DNA from: an uncultured Prevotellaceae bacterium
Lineage (GTDB): Bacteria > Bacteroidota > Bacteroidia > Bacteroidales > Bacteroidaceae
Direction: 5' to 3'
NCBI GenBank assembly: GCA_947306605.1
Contig: CAMZHB010000058.1
Span: forward strand, 1-8,343
Length of the DNA stretch: 8,343 nt
In this document: positions 1-5,823 of the stretch, in pieces
Layout of the letters: every line of letters begins with the position of its first letter
Position numbering within the stretch: position 1 is the first letter of the stretch
The notes under the pieces: generated by a model
What the model was told of the DNA's origin: nothing
The model's input: only the letters and a program-made list of their open reading frames with translations
The model's database searches: none
Position numbers and translations under genes: made by a program

Positions 1-796
1 ATTGCGACACTTTAAGCAGGCCCGAGAGCCCTTCAACACGGCTTTCCTTAACATAATTGTAGGCTATGCCGCAGGCTATGACGCCCAAGCCTTTTTCTGT
101 GTCCGCGTTTTCGCAGCGGTTGTACGGTGACGTTTCGCTCATCTGCAATATGTCGGGCTGTTTCTCAAGCAGACTGACGTATTGCTTGCGTGCAATGGCA
201 GGCAGAAGCACCCAATGTTTTCCTTCGTCGGGGCTGAGGGCGTTCGGCTCTGTTGCGCTGCCCACCATGACCGATGCGCGGCTGTGGGCAAGGCGTGTGA
301 CGATGCGCATGAGCACCGGAAGGCGGAGCGACTCTGACATGCGGTAGGCTTCGCCCATCATGTCGTAGGCTTCCTGCTGGTTGCTGGGTTCCAGGATGGG
401 GATGAGGGCGAATTTGCCGTAGAAGCGTGAGTCTTGCTCGTTTTGCGACGAGTGCATGCTGGGGTCGTCGGCTGCGAGAACCACGATGCCGCCTTTCACG
501 CCTGTGATGGCGGAATTTACAAAGGCGTCGGCGCAAACATTCATGCCTACATGTTTCATGCAGACCAATGCGCGCTTGCCGGCATACGACATGCCCAGTG
601 CGGCCTCCATGGCAGTTTTTTCGTTAGTGCACCAACGGCTGTGTATGCCGCGTTCGCGGGCCAGCGGGTGGCTTTGTATGAATTCGGTTATTTCAGTTGA
701 GGGGGTTCCTGGATAAGCATACACGCCGCTGAGTCCGGCATGGATGGCACCAAGGGCGATAGCCTCGTCACCTAACAGGAGTTTGTGTTCTGACAT
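1..796 (-). CDS. iorA: Indolepyruvate ferredoxin oxidoreductase, alpha subunit (N-terminal 265 residues, cut by window edge)
   Basis: This is the N-terminal part of a thiamine-diphosphate 2-oxoacid oxidoreductase. With its beta subunit (IorB, not seen here) the family decarboxylates arylpyruvates such as indolepyruvate and phenylpyruvate to aryl-acetyl-CoA, reducing ferredoxin in the cytoplasm. The frame is open from ATG at 796 to the left edge. The pyrimidine-binding domain is recognised by LLGDEAIALGAIHAG (residues 7-21), YPGTPSTEI (28-36), NEKTAMEAA (58-66; Glu59 is the likely cofactor-activating glutamate), KHVGMNV (81-87) and ADDPSMHSSQNEQDSR (109-124). Residues after about 180 would start the next domain. 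The ThDP-binding domain and any C-terminal ferredoxin domain lie outside the window. The gene follows the amidase by 35 bases and is probably co-transcribed with it. There is no Shine-Dalgarno, only an A/T-rich leader. Subunit and family are clear; substrate preference is inferred. Confidence 0.93.
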   Translation of the reverse strand, partial: MSEHKLLLGDEAIALGAIHAGLSGVYAYPGTPSTEITEFIQSHPLARERGIHSRWCTNEKTAMEAALGMSYAGKRALVCMKHVGMNVCADAFVNSAITGVKGGIVVLAADDPSMHSSQNEQDSRFYGKFALIPILEPSNQQEAYDMMGEAYRMSESLRLPVLMRIVTRLAHSRASVMVGSATEPNALSPDEGKHWVLLPAIARKQYVSLLEKQPDILQMSETSPYNRCENADTEKGLGVIACGIAYNYVKESRVEGLSGLLKVSQ

Positions 797-831
797 TTTG
801 ATATATTTGTTAGTCGCTTTATGTTAAAGAA

Positions 832-1602
832 TTATTTTTCCAAGTTGACTTCAAAGATGTCGGAGTCGTCGAGCACGGGAAACTTCTTGCGGAAGGCCAT
901 GAGGCTTTCCATGCTGATTTCGGCCGATACGGTTTCTTCTGTGCGGGGTTTGCACGCGGCCAAGGTGCGTCCGCGCGGGTCGATGATGGCACTGCCGCCG
1001 CCGTAGGTGCATGTGGGGTCGCTGCCTGTGCGGTTTACGCCGACGACGTAGCATTGGTTTTCGATGGCACGGGCACGTAGCAACGTTTCCCACACGTTTA
1101 TGCGGCTTTCGGGCCAACTTGCCACGTAGAGAACGGCGTCGTAGTCGCCGCAGTTGCGACTGAAGACGGGAAATCTCAAATCGTAGCACGTCTGGAGCAG
1201 AAACCGCACGCCGCCATATTCAGTTATCACGCGGCGGGTGCCGGCTACGTAGTGCTTGTCCTCACCTGCGTAAGTGAACAAGTGACGTTTGTCGTACCAC
1301 ACCGTGTTGCCGTCGGGGCTAACGAAATATAAGCGGTTGTAATGGCGCGTTCCGTCGGCGACAGCTACGCTTCCGGCCAGGGCAGCCCCCGTTTCGTCGC
1401 TGATTTGCCGCATCCAGCCGAGCGTTTCACCGCAATGGTTTTCGGCAATTCCCTCAGGCTCGGTGACAAATCCGGTGCTGAACATTTCAGGCAGAACATA
1501 GAGTTCACTTCCAGGGGCTTTGCGGATGGCCTCAGCGGCTTTGCGACGGTTTTCGGCCGGGTTGTTCCATACGATATCTTGTTGGAAAACGGCAATCTTC
1601 AT
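832..1602 (-). CDS. Omega-amidase / carbon-nitrogen hydrolase (nitrilase superfamily, YafV-like)
   Basis: The product has 256 residues, the length I associate with E. coli YafV. Members hydrolyse omega-amides of 2-oxo acids (2-oxoglutaramate, 2-oxosuccinamate), the products of glutamine or asparagine transamination. The nitrilase catalytic triad is visible: Glu39 in LPEMFSTGF, Lys105 in YDKRHLF and Cys139 in QTCYDLRFPVFSR. The helix after Cys139, RARAIENQ (176-183) and VNRTG (189-193) are also typical. The frame is open upstream to 1785, but homologous sequence begins at MKIAVFQQD, so I chose ATG 1602. ATG 1614 (adding MYVS) is possible, and the longer extension is repeat-derived intergenic DNA. 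The 243-base gap before it suggests its own promoter; iorA follows closely. The family is certain; the physiological amide is inferred. Confidence 0.9.
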   Translation of the reverse strand: MKIAVFQQDIVWNNPAENRRKAAEAIRKAPGSELYVLPEMFSTGFVTEPEGIAENHCGETLGWMRQISDETGAALAGSVAVADGTRHYNRLYFVSPDGNTVWYDKRHLFTYAGEDKHYVAGTRRVITEYGGVRFLLQTCYDLRFPVFSRNCGDYDAVLYVASWPESRINVWETLLRARAIENQCYVVGVNRTGSDPTCTYGGGSAIIDPRGRTLAACKPRTEETVSAEISMESLMAFRKKFPVLDDSDIFEVNLEK

Positions 1603-1622
1603 GCTGACGTACATTAGACGTG

Positions 1623-1639
1623 TAAAATTACCAATTTTA
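1623..1639. repeat. Perfect AT-rich palindrome upstream of the amidase gene
   Basis: TAAAATT (1623-1629) and AATTTTA (1633-1639) are perfect 7-base inverted arms around ACC. The element sits 20-37 bases upstream of the amidase ATG (1602), where a promoter or operator would be expected. On the minus strand it contains TAAAATTG, one mismatch from the Bacteroidetes -7 consensus TAnnTTTG. Operator or promoter function is inference. Confidence 0.45.
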
Positions 1640-1667
1640 TACGAAACGGACGGATAAAAACAGGAAA

Positions 1668-1697
1668 TTGTCGGATTATATTCCGTATTTCCGACAA
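1668..1697. repeat. Inverted repeat TTGTCGGA / TCCGACAA in the mrp-amidase gap
   Basis: Perfect 8-base arms lie at 1668-1675 and 1690-1697 around a 14-base AT-rich loop. A third copy of the same octamer, TTGTCGGA, lies at 1827-1834. On the minus strand the hairpin is followed within about 10 bases by a T5 run, so it could be a weak terminator for mrp. The large loop and modest GC content make a protein-binding site or a small dispersed repeat just as likely. Confidence 0.45.
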
Positions 1698-1831
1698 AAA
1701 GCAACAATCTGCCGCCGGAGCAGCGCTGTTTTGTACTTTGCAATTTGAATTTTACATCCGATTCCCCCTGATGTGCTTTCCGCAAAGTTGCGTTTCGGTT
1801 TTTCGAAGTGGGACATGGTCATTTCTTTGTC

Positions 1832-1853
1832 GGACTTGTATTCCCCTAAGTCC
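1832..1853 (-). repeat. Hairpin overlapping the mrp stop codon
   Basis: GGACTT (1832-1837) and AAGTCC (1848-1853) form a perfect 6-base stem with a 10-base loop that includes part of the mrp stop (1846-1848). An overlapping alternative pairs GTGGGAC (1808-1814) with GTCCCAC (1850-1856). The two share GTCC and exclude each other. There is no clear U-tract directly after either, so this is not a convincing intrinsic terminator. Confidence 0.35.
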
Positions 1854-3000
1854 CACATCGTTTTTCCCGCATTGCCGCTACAAGGAGGCAGGGCAAAGAA
1901 AACCGCAGCCAGAGGGTGTCCCGGCAGCGGCGTATAGGATGGCTCACACGTTCTACCTCGTTGACCACGGCATCTGCCAGTGGGCTGAAAGCAAGCGCCG
2001 TCGCGGTGCCTTCAACTGCGGCTACGGGCTCGCCGGCATCGCTGTTCTCGCAAATGGATTGCACCAGGGGAATCTGACCGAGGAGAGGCACGCCCATAGA
2101 TTCGGCCAAATGTTTCACACCTTCTTTGCCGAACAGATAGTACTTGTTCCCGGGCAGTTCAGCCGGCGTAAACCATGCCATGTTTTCGACCAGGCCGAGA
2201 ATGGGTACGTTGATTTTTTCGTTCTGATACATATCGATGCCCTTACGTGCGTCGGCGAGGGCCACTTTCTGCGGTGTGCTCACGATGACAGCGCCCGTAA
2301 TGTCGAGTTCCTGCAAGAGCGTGAGATGGATGTCGCTCGTGCCGGGCGGCGTGTCGATGATGAAGTAGTCCAACTCGCCCCAATTGGCCTCCGAAATCAG
2401 TTGTTTCAGCGCGTTTGACGCCATTGGGCCGCGCCATACCGTAGCCTGCTCTGGCCGAACGAAGAATCCGATGCTCAATATCTTGATTCCGTATATTTCA
2501 GCCGGGACAATCATCTGTTTGTCGCCCACCGTCTCGCCGTAAGGTTGGAAATCCTCCAGACCAAACAGGGTAGGGATGGAAGGACCGAAGATATCGGCGT
2601 CGAGAAGTCCCACACGGTAGCCGGCACGTGCCAGACTGACGGCGAGATTTGCGGCTACGGTGGATTTACCTACGCCTCCCTTGCCGCTGGATACGGCAAT
2701 GATGTGCTTGACTTGGGGAAGGAGTTTCTCAGTTGCCTTGGGCTGGTGCTCAGGTGCGAGTGCGGTGATTTCGGCTTCCACTTCCTGGCCGCAATGGGCT
2801 TTGATGGCGGCCTCAGCTGCCTTCAAAACCGATTTCATGAAGGGGTCGGGATTTTTTGGAAAGATGATGGAGAACGATACACGCATTCCGTCGATGCGCA
2901 TGTCGTCGTCAATCATGCCGGCCTCAACGATGTTTTTGCCTGTGCCGGGGTAGCGCACGCCTTGGAGGGCTTCGCGGATGAGTTGGGGGTATAAAGTCAT
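1846..3000 (-). CDS. mrp: Mrp/NBP35-family Fe-S cluster carrier ATPase
   Basis: This is a cytoplasmic P-loop ATPase (384 residues) of the Mrp/ApbC family, which delivers Fe-S clusters to apoproteins. An N-terminal DUF59/MIP18-like domain (about 1-85) is followed by the deviant Walker A GKGGVGKS (106-113), the switch motif LDADIFGPSIP (133-143), WRGPM (189-193), DTPPGTSD (216-223) and VENMAWF (271-277). The C-terminal CxxC that binds the cluster in many Mrp proteins is absent; FTPAELPGNKYY (277-288) stands there, as in my recollection of other Bacteroidetes Mrp. ATG 3000 is chosen because MTLYPQLI begins the homologous region; upstream codons overlap trmB. The stop of trmB is 10 bases upstream, so the two are probably co-transcribed. 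The tail after about residue 350 (basic, three cysteines) does not resemble the family end and runs into repeat-rich DNA. Confidence 0.93.
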   Translation of the reverse strand: MTLYPQLIREALQGVRYPGTGKNIVEAGMIDDDMRIDGMRVSFSIIFPKNPDPFMKSVLKAAEAAIKAHCGQEVEAEITALAPEHQPKATEKLLPQVKHIIAVSSGKGGVGKSTVAANLAVSLARAGYRVGLLDADIFGPSIPTLFGLEDFQPYGETVGDKQMIVPAEIYGIKILSIGFFVRPEQATVWRGPMASNALKQLISEANWGELDYFIIDTPPGTSDIHLTLLQELDITGAVIVSTPQKVALADARKGIDMYQNEKINVPILGLVENMAWFTPAELPGNKYYLFGKEGVKHLAESMGVPLLGQIPLVQSICENSDAGEPVAAVEGTATALAFSPLADAVVNEVERVSHPIRRCRDTLWLRFSLPCLLVAAMREKRCGT

Positions 3001-3010
3001 GGGTATGTGG

Positions 3011-3790
3011 TTATTTTGCTTTTGTAAGACTGCTTCGCTTGCTGCGTGCATAGCTTCGGTAGTCGTCAAGTTCGATTTCGATGTCGGGTTCCCGCAGCCG
3101 GCCTTCGCGAGGTAGGCGGAAGGAGACGAATTTTATGGGTAAGCCGCGGCTAAGCCATTGTTCCTCGTAATAGGTCTTGATTTGGAGCAGCGCAAGCATG
3201 TCTTCGGGCAGCTCTTGCCGGGCTTCGTCGCCGTAGAGGTCGCGTGTGGCGCAGACGACGGGCAACTGGTTTTCGCGCAGCATGTATTCAGTGTACGTGA
3301 AGAGAAAGTTGCTGTCGGTTTTCACGTGTATAAGTCCCTCGTTAATCAGAAATTGACGGTATCTTTCTAAAAAATAGGTTGAAGTAAGCCGCTTGGTCGG
3401 TTTCTTCATCTGGGGATCGCTGAACGTAAGCCAGATTTCTGCGACTTCGTCTTTGGCAAAGAAGCGCTGAATAAACTCAATGCGCGTGCGGACAAAGGCT
3501 ACGTTCCGAAGACCTTCGTTCAAGGATTGCGTGGCTCCGGTCCACATGCGTGCGCCTTTGATGTCGACGCCGATAAAGTTTTTGTCGGGGAACTGACGTG
3601 CGAGTCCGACGGCATATTCTCCGCGTCCGCAGCCGAGTTCAAGGACTATGGGGCGGCCGTTGTGAAAGAAACTTTCGTGCCACGAGCCGCGTAGTGCGAA
3701 GGGAGCGTCGATTGGCTCGCCCTCTGCCGGTTGAAAGACATGCGGATATCGGGCCATGTCGGCAAATTTGTCCAACTTGTTTTTTGCCAT
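3011..3790 (-). CDS. trmB: tRNA (guanine-N7-)-methyltransferase
   Basis: TrmB uses S-adenosylmethionine to make 7-methylguanosine at position 46 of the tRNA variable loop. The 259-residue protein shows the SAM-binding glycine loop LELGCGRGEYA (50-60), the acidic ribose-binding strand GVDIKGARMW (74-83), and the substrate region LTFSDPQMKKPTKRL (121-135) followed by FLERY (140-144). Most bacteria have FPDPWPKKRH in that region; SDPQMKK is the form I expect in Bacteroidetes. KTDS (157-160) is another conserved segment. The start at 3790 gives MAKNKLDKFADMARYPHVF, matching the family N-terminus. The C-terminus is basic and may help bind tRNA. The gene lies 40 bases after the DUF975 gene and 10 before mrp. 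No Shine-Dalgarno is visible. Confidence 0.95.
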   Translation of the reverse strand: MAKNKLDKFADMARYPHVFQPAEGEPIDAPFALRGSWHESFFHNGRPIVLELGCGRGEYAVGLARQFPDKNFIGVDIKGARMWTGATQSLNEGLRNVAFVRTRIEFIQRFFAKDEVAEIWLTFSDPQMKKPTKRLTSTYFLERYRQFLINEGLIHVKTDSNFLFTYTEYMLRENQLPVVCATRDLYGDEARQELPEDMLALLQIKTYYEEQWLSRGLPIKFVSFRLPREGRLREPDIEIELDDYRSYARSKRSSLTKAK

Positions 3791-3830
3791 GTTTCAGATA
3801 GGCTTGGCGATGTGGGACATGTGCTGTCCG

Positions 3831-4457
3831 TTATCCGGCTTGGGCGCGTGCTTTGGCGGCATCGGCGTCGGTGACGTCGTGATAGAAGGCGGCAACCGAA
3901 GTGCGGACGTAAGGTTGTAGGATGAGGAAGCCGAAACCGAAGGACAAAACGCAAAGGCCGGCCCACCCGAGGAAGCTGAGGTAGAGCATAAACAGTTTCA
4001 TCTTGTGCCCTTTCATGAGCCTGCGGCTTTCGCGTAGCGCGGCATGGTATTTCATGTCGGGCTTATCCAAAAGTAGGTAGGACACAAAAGTAAATTCGAG
4101 CGCGCGTATGATGCCTGGCACGATGAACAGCAGTAGTCCGATGAGCGTGTAGAGACCTTGCAGGAAGCCTGTGCCGAATATGCGGCGGAAGTCGGCATAT
4201 CCGATGAACAGTTGGCTGTATTTGGGGTCTTTAGCCCGGAACTGGAGCAGGAAATATGTGGTGTAGCCCCAATGAAGGGGGATGCACAGGAGGCTCCATA
4301 CGATGTAGAAGGCGGCCTGATGGTCGATGAGGCGGCTGAACCAAATTATGAAGGGACAAATGACGAAATAGATGAGCGAAACTATGGCTGCGTCGGCCCA
4401 ATGTGTCTCGAGGGCATGTCGGGCTTGTTTGCGGATTTCAGCATTCGTCCTTTTCAT
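3831..4457 (-). CDS. DUF975-family integral membrane protein, function unknown
   Basis: This is a 208-residue hydrophobic protein with about four or five predicted membrane spans (roughly 23-41, 47-70, 99-130 possibly as two, 154-182). It matches what I know of DUF975: a charged N-terminus (MKRTNAEIRKQAR), a central LLLFIVPGIIRAL (108-120) and the signature ESRRLMKGHK (143-152) before the last hydrophobic segment, then QPYVRTSVAAFYHD (181-194). The C-terminal tail is hydrophilic and Ala-rich. No catalytic residues are recognisable and no function is known for the family. It starts 14 bases after the ilvE stop and ends 40 bases before trmB, so it is likely in the same transcript, but nothing in the neighbourhood explains its job. 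Family assignment is from motif recall, not a search. Confidence 0.82.
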   Translation of the reverse strand: MKRTNAEIRKQARHALETHWADAAIVSLIYFVICPFIIWFSRLIDHQAAFYIVWSLLCIPLHWGYTTYFLLQFRAKDPKYSQLFIGYADFRRIFGTGFLQGLYTLIGLLLFIVPGIIRALEFTFVSYLLLDKPDMKYHAALRESRRLMKGHKMKLFMLYLSFLGWAGLCVLSFGFGFLILQPYVRTSVAAFYHDVTDADAAKARAQAG

Positions 4458-4471
4458 CGTCGGGTGTCGGT

Positions 4472-5497
4472 TTAGTCGATTATCAGGTTCCAGTTGTGCA
4501 CGTCGGGTTCAATGCCGTACTGTATGTTGCGCAACTTGTGGTAGAGTTTCTCGCTGACGGGGCCCGGTTTTCCGTCTTTGCTGAAGACGTAGCTCTTTCC
4601 GTTGTCGAGGTCGTCAATCTTGCGTATGGGCGATATCACGGCTGCGGTGCCGCAGGCGCCGGCTTCTTCGAACGTGCTCAGTTCTTCTTCGGGAATAGGC
4701 CGCACTTCGACTTTCATTCCCAGGTCAAGGGCGAGCTGTTGTAGGCTCTTGTTGGTGATAGAAGGCAGAATGGACGTCGATTTCGGGGTGACGTAGGTGT
4801 TGTCTTTGATGCCGAAGAAATTGGCTGCGCCGCATTCGTCGATATATTTCTTTTCTTTCGCGTCAAGGTAGAATTCGCAGGAGTAGCCTTTGTCGTGGGC
4901 AATCTTGTTTGCCTTGAGGCTGGCGGCATAGTTGCCTCCTACCTTATATATACCTGTCCCGAGCGGTGCGGAGCGGTCGTAGTCGCGTATGATGACGTAG
5001 TCGGTGCACGCGAAGCCGCCTTTGAAGTAGGGGCCTACGGGGGTTACGAAGATGAGGAACAGGTATTCGTCGGCGGGATGTACGCCTACCTGTGCCGTAG
5101 TTCCGATAAGAAGGGGACGGATGTAGAGCGCGGCGCCGCTTTCGTAGGGCGGAATGAAACGCTCGTTGAGCTTGACGGCTTGCTTTGCCATTTCCACGAA
5201 AAGTTCTGTGGGCACTTCGGGCATGACAATGCCGCGTGAGGTGCTCTGGAGGCGTTCTGCGTTGGCGTCAATGCGGAATATGCGGATTTTACCGTCGGGA
5301 CAGCGGAACGCTTTTTGGCCTTCGAAGGCTTCTTGTCCGTAATGGAGACACGTGGCGGCGATACTTAAATTTATATTGTCGTCAGAACAGATTTCAATTC
5401 GGCCCCATTGGCCGTTACGATACCAGCAGCGCACGTTATAGTCGGTGCGGATGTAGCTGAAAGGCAAATTTGCCCAATCTAAATTTGGTATGGTCAT
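4472..5497 (-). CDS. ilvE: Branched-chain amino acid aminotransferase
   Basis: This class IV PLP-dependent transaminase (341 residues) interconverts valine, leucine and isoleucine with their 2-oxo acids, using 2-oxoglutarate/glutamate, in the cytoplasm. Landmarks are LHYGQEAFEG (51-60), IRPLLIG (126-132), Lys185 in YKVGGNYAAS as the PLP Schiff-base lysine, Glu221 in IDECGAANFFG contacting the PLP ring nitrogen, and GACGTAAVISP (280-290). The frame is open upstream to an ATG at 5566, but homologous sequence starts near NLDWANLPFSY. The TAnnTTTG box at 5554-5561 would put the transcription start at about 5547, so ATG 5497 is chosen; 5545 is a less likely alternative. The leader before 5497 is A-rich (AAAAGAAAA), typical of starts without Shine-Dalgarno. 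It is the first gene of a minus-strand run through DUF975, trmB and mrp. Confidence 0.95.
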   Translation of the reverse strand: MTIPNLDWANLPFSYIRTDYNVRCWYRNGQWGRIEICSDDNINLSIAATCLHYGQEAFEGQKAFRCPDGKIRIFRIDANAERLQSTSRGIVMPEVPTELFVEMAKQAVKLNERFIPPYESGAALYIRPLLIGTTAQVGVHPADEYLFLIFVTPVGPYFKGGFACTDYVIIRDYDRSAPLGTGIYKVGGNYAASLKANKIAHDKGYSCEFYLDAKEKKYIDECGAANFFGIKDNTYVTPKSTSILPSITNKSLQQLALDLGMKVEVRPIPEEELSTFEEAGACGTAAVISPIRKIDDLDNGKSYVFSKDGKPGPVSEKLYHKLRNIQYGIEPDVHNWNLIID

Positions 5498-5548
5498 ATC
5501 TATATTTGAAATGTTTTCTTTTATGTCCTGCTTGGCAGATGCCATATG

Positions 5549-5558
5549 CTTTGCAAAG
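5549..5558. repeat. Palindrome CTTTGCAAAG at the ilvE promoter
   Basis: This is a perfect 10-base palindrome that overlaps the ilvE -7 box and continues toward the expected transcription start. A sister palindrome TTTTGCAAAA (5712-5721) shares the 8-base core TTTGCAAA. Part of the core is simply the TTTG of the promoter consensus, so a separate operator role is only inferred. Confidence 0.4.
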
Positions 5559-5561
5559 TTA
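5554..5561 (-). promoter_or_regulatory. Candidate ilvE promoter -7 box (TAACTTTG)
   Basis: On the minus strand TAACTTTG matches the Bacteroidetes -7 consensus TAnnTTTG exactly and is followed by CAAAG. The transcript would start near 5547, about 50 bases before the chosen ilvE ATG at 5497. There is no exact TTTG at the expected -33 distance, only a T-rich stretch (GTTTTTCG, about 5573-5580). Confidence 0.55.
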
Positions 5562-5594
5562 CACATTTTTGACGAAAAACGGGCGGCGCGGCCG

Positions 5595-5602
5595 CAAAAA
5601 TA
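5595..5602 (-). promoter_or_regulatory. Second candidate -7 box facing ilvE (TATTTTTG)
   Basis: On the minus strand TATTTTTG matches TAnnTTTG. A TTTC at 5625-5628, 22 bases upstream, could serve as an imperfect -33 element. A start here would add about 40 bases of leader, including most of the GC-rich stem at 5583-5595, upstream of the other ilvE box. Confidence 0.35.
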
Positions 5603-5696
5603 CGTTTTCTGCGCCTGTTTTGCTGAAAAGTGGCGGAAAATTGCGGGAAAGGTGTATTTTCTGCCAACTGGAGTGTTTTATTTGGGCGAGAAGTCG

Positions 5697-5704
5697 TACT
5701 TTTG
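5697..5704 (+). promoter_or_regulatory. Upstream candidate -7 box facing exbB (TACTTTTG)
   Basis: TACTTTTG matches TAnnTTTG. A TTTT at 5676-5679 is 17 bases upstream, slightly short of the usual spacing. A start near 5710 would give a leader of about 190 bases before the exbB ATG at 5898. Confidence 0.4.
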
Positions 5705-5711
5705 TAGGAAC

Positions 5712-5721
5712 TTTTGCAAAA
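5712..5721. repeat. Palindrome TTTTGCAAAA upstream of exbB
   Basis: This is a perfect 10-base palindrome just downstream of the TACTTTTG box (5697-5704), placed relative to it where a start-site operator could lie. It shares TTTGCAAA with 5549-5558 near ilvE. Confidence 0.4.
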
Positions 5722-5744
5722 TAGGATTTTTTGTAGCGAAATTT

Positions 5745-5772
5745 TTCAAATATGTCCGCGATATTCAAATAT
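5745..5772. repeat. Direct repeat TTCAAATAT, two copies 19 bases apart
   Basis: The copies are at 5745-5753 and 5764-5772, start-to-start 19 bases, or nearly two helical turns. The second copy ends 6 bases before the exbB -7 box at 5779. Position and phasing suit an activator or repressor that binds as a dimer, but the tract is AT-rich and chance is possible. Confidence 0.4.
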
Positions 5773-5778
5773 TATTCC

Positions 5779-5786
5779 TATTTTTG
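5779..5786 (+). promoter_or_regulatory. Candidate exbB operon promoter -7 box (TATTTTTG)
   Basis: TATTTTTG followed by CA is a good match to TAnnTTTG and is the closest such box to exbB. The expected start near 5792 gives a leader of about 105 bases. No good TTTG is found 19-21 bases upstream, so activation by a bound regulator is conceivable. Confidence 0.5.
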
Positions 5787-5802
5787 CATGTCAATATGTG
5801 GC

Positions 5803-5823
5803 GCACGGTGTGAAACATCGTGC
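5803..5823 (+). promoter_or_regulatory. Stable hairpin in the exbB 5' leader
   Basis: GCACGGTG (5803-5810) pairs with CATCGTGC (5816-5823), giving eight pairs including one G-U around a TGAAA loop. If transcription starts near 5792 the hairpin would be close to the 5' end of the mRNA, where it could affect mRNA stability. The direct repeat TGTGGCGC (5797-5804 and 5824-5831) brackets it. No U-tract follows, so it is not a terminator. Confidence 0.45.

Noticed and set aside
1668..1697. A confident intrinsic terminator after mrp
   Set aside because: The 14-base loop and AT-rich stem are poor, and the T-run is about 10 bases away; kept only as an inverted repeat.
1603..1785. 61-residue N-terminal extension of the amidase
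   Set aside because: It reads through inverted repeats and has no similarity to nitrilases, which begin at MKIAVFQQD.
1676..1858. 60-codon minus-strand frame between mrp and the amidase gene
   Set aside because: It overlaps the mrp stop, lies wholly in repeat-rich DNA and resembles no protein. More likely a translated repeat than a gene.
1738..2418. 226-codon plus-strand frame opposite the end of mrp
   Set aside because: It lies opposite conserved Mrp sequence and has no domain or plausible translation start context.
2545..2994. 149-codon plus-strand frame opposite the start of mrp
   Set aside because: It is antisense to the Walker A region of Mrp; a shadow of a real gene.
5498..5566. 23-residue N-terminal extension of IlvE
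   Set aside because: The ATG at 5566 is upstream of the proximal -7 box, and BCAT homology starts after residue 24 of the long form.
5559..5768. 69-codon minus-strand frame upstream of ilvE as a leader peptide
   Set aside because: It has no run of Leu, Ile or Val codons, is Phe/Lys-rich from AT-rich DNA, and both candidate ilvE promoters lie inside or downstream of most of it.
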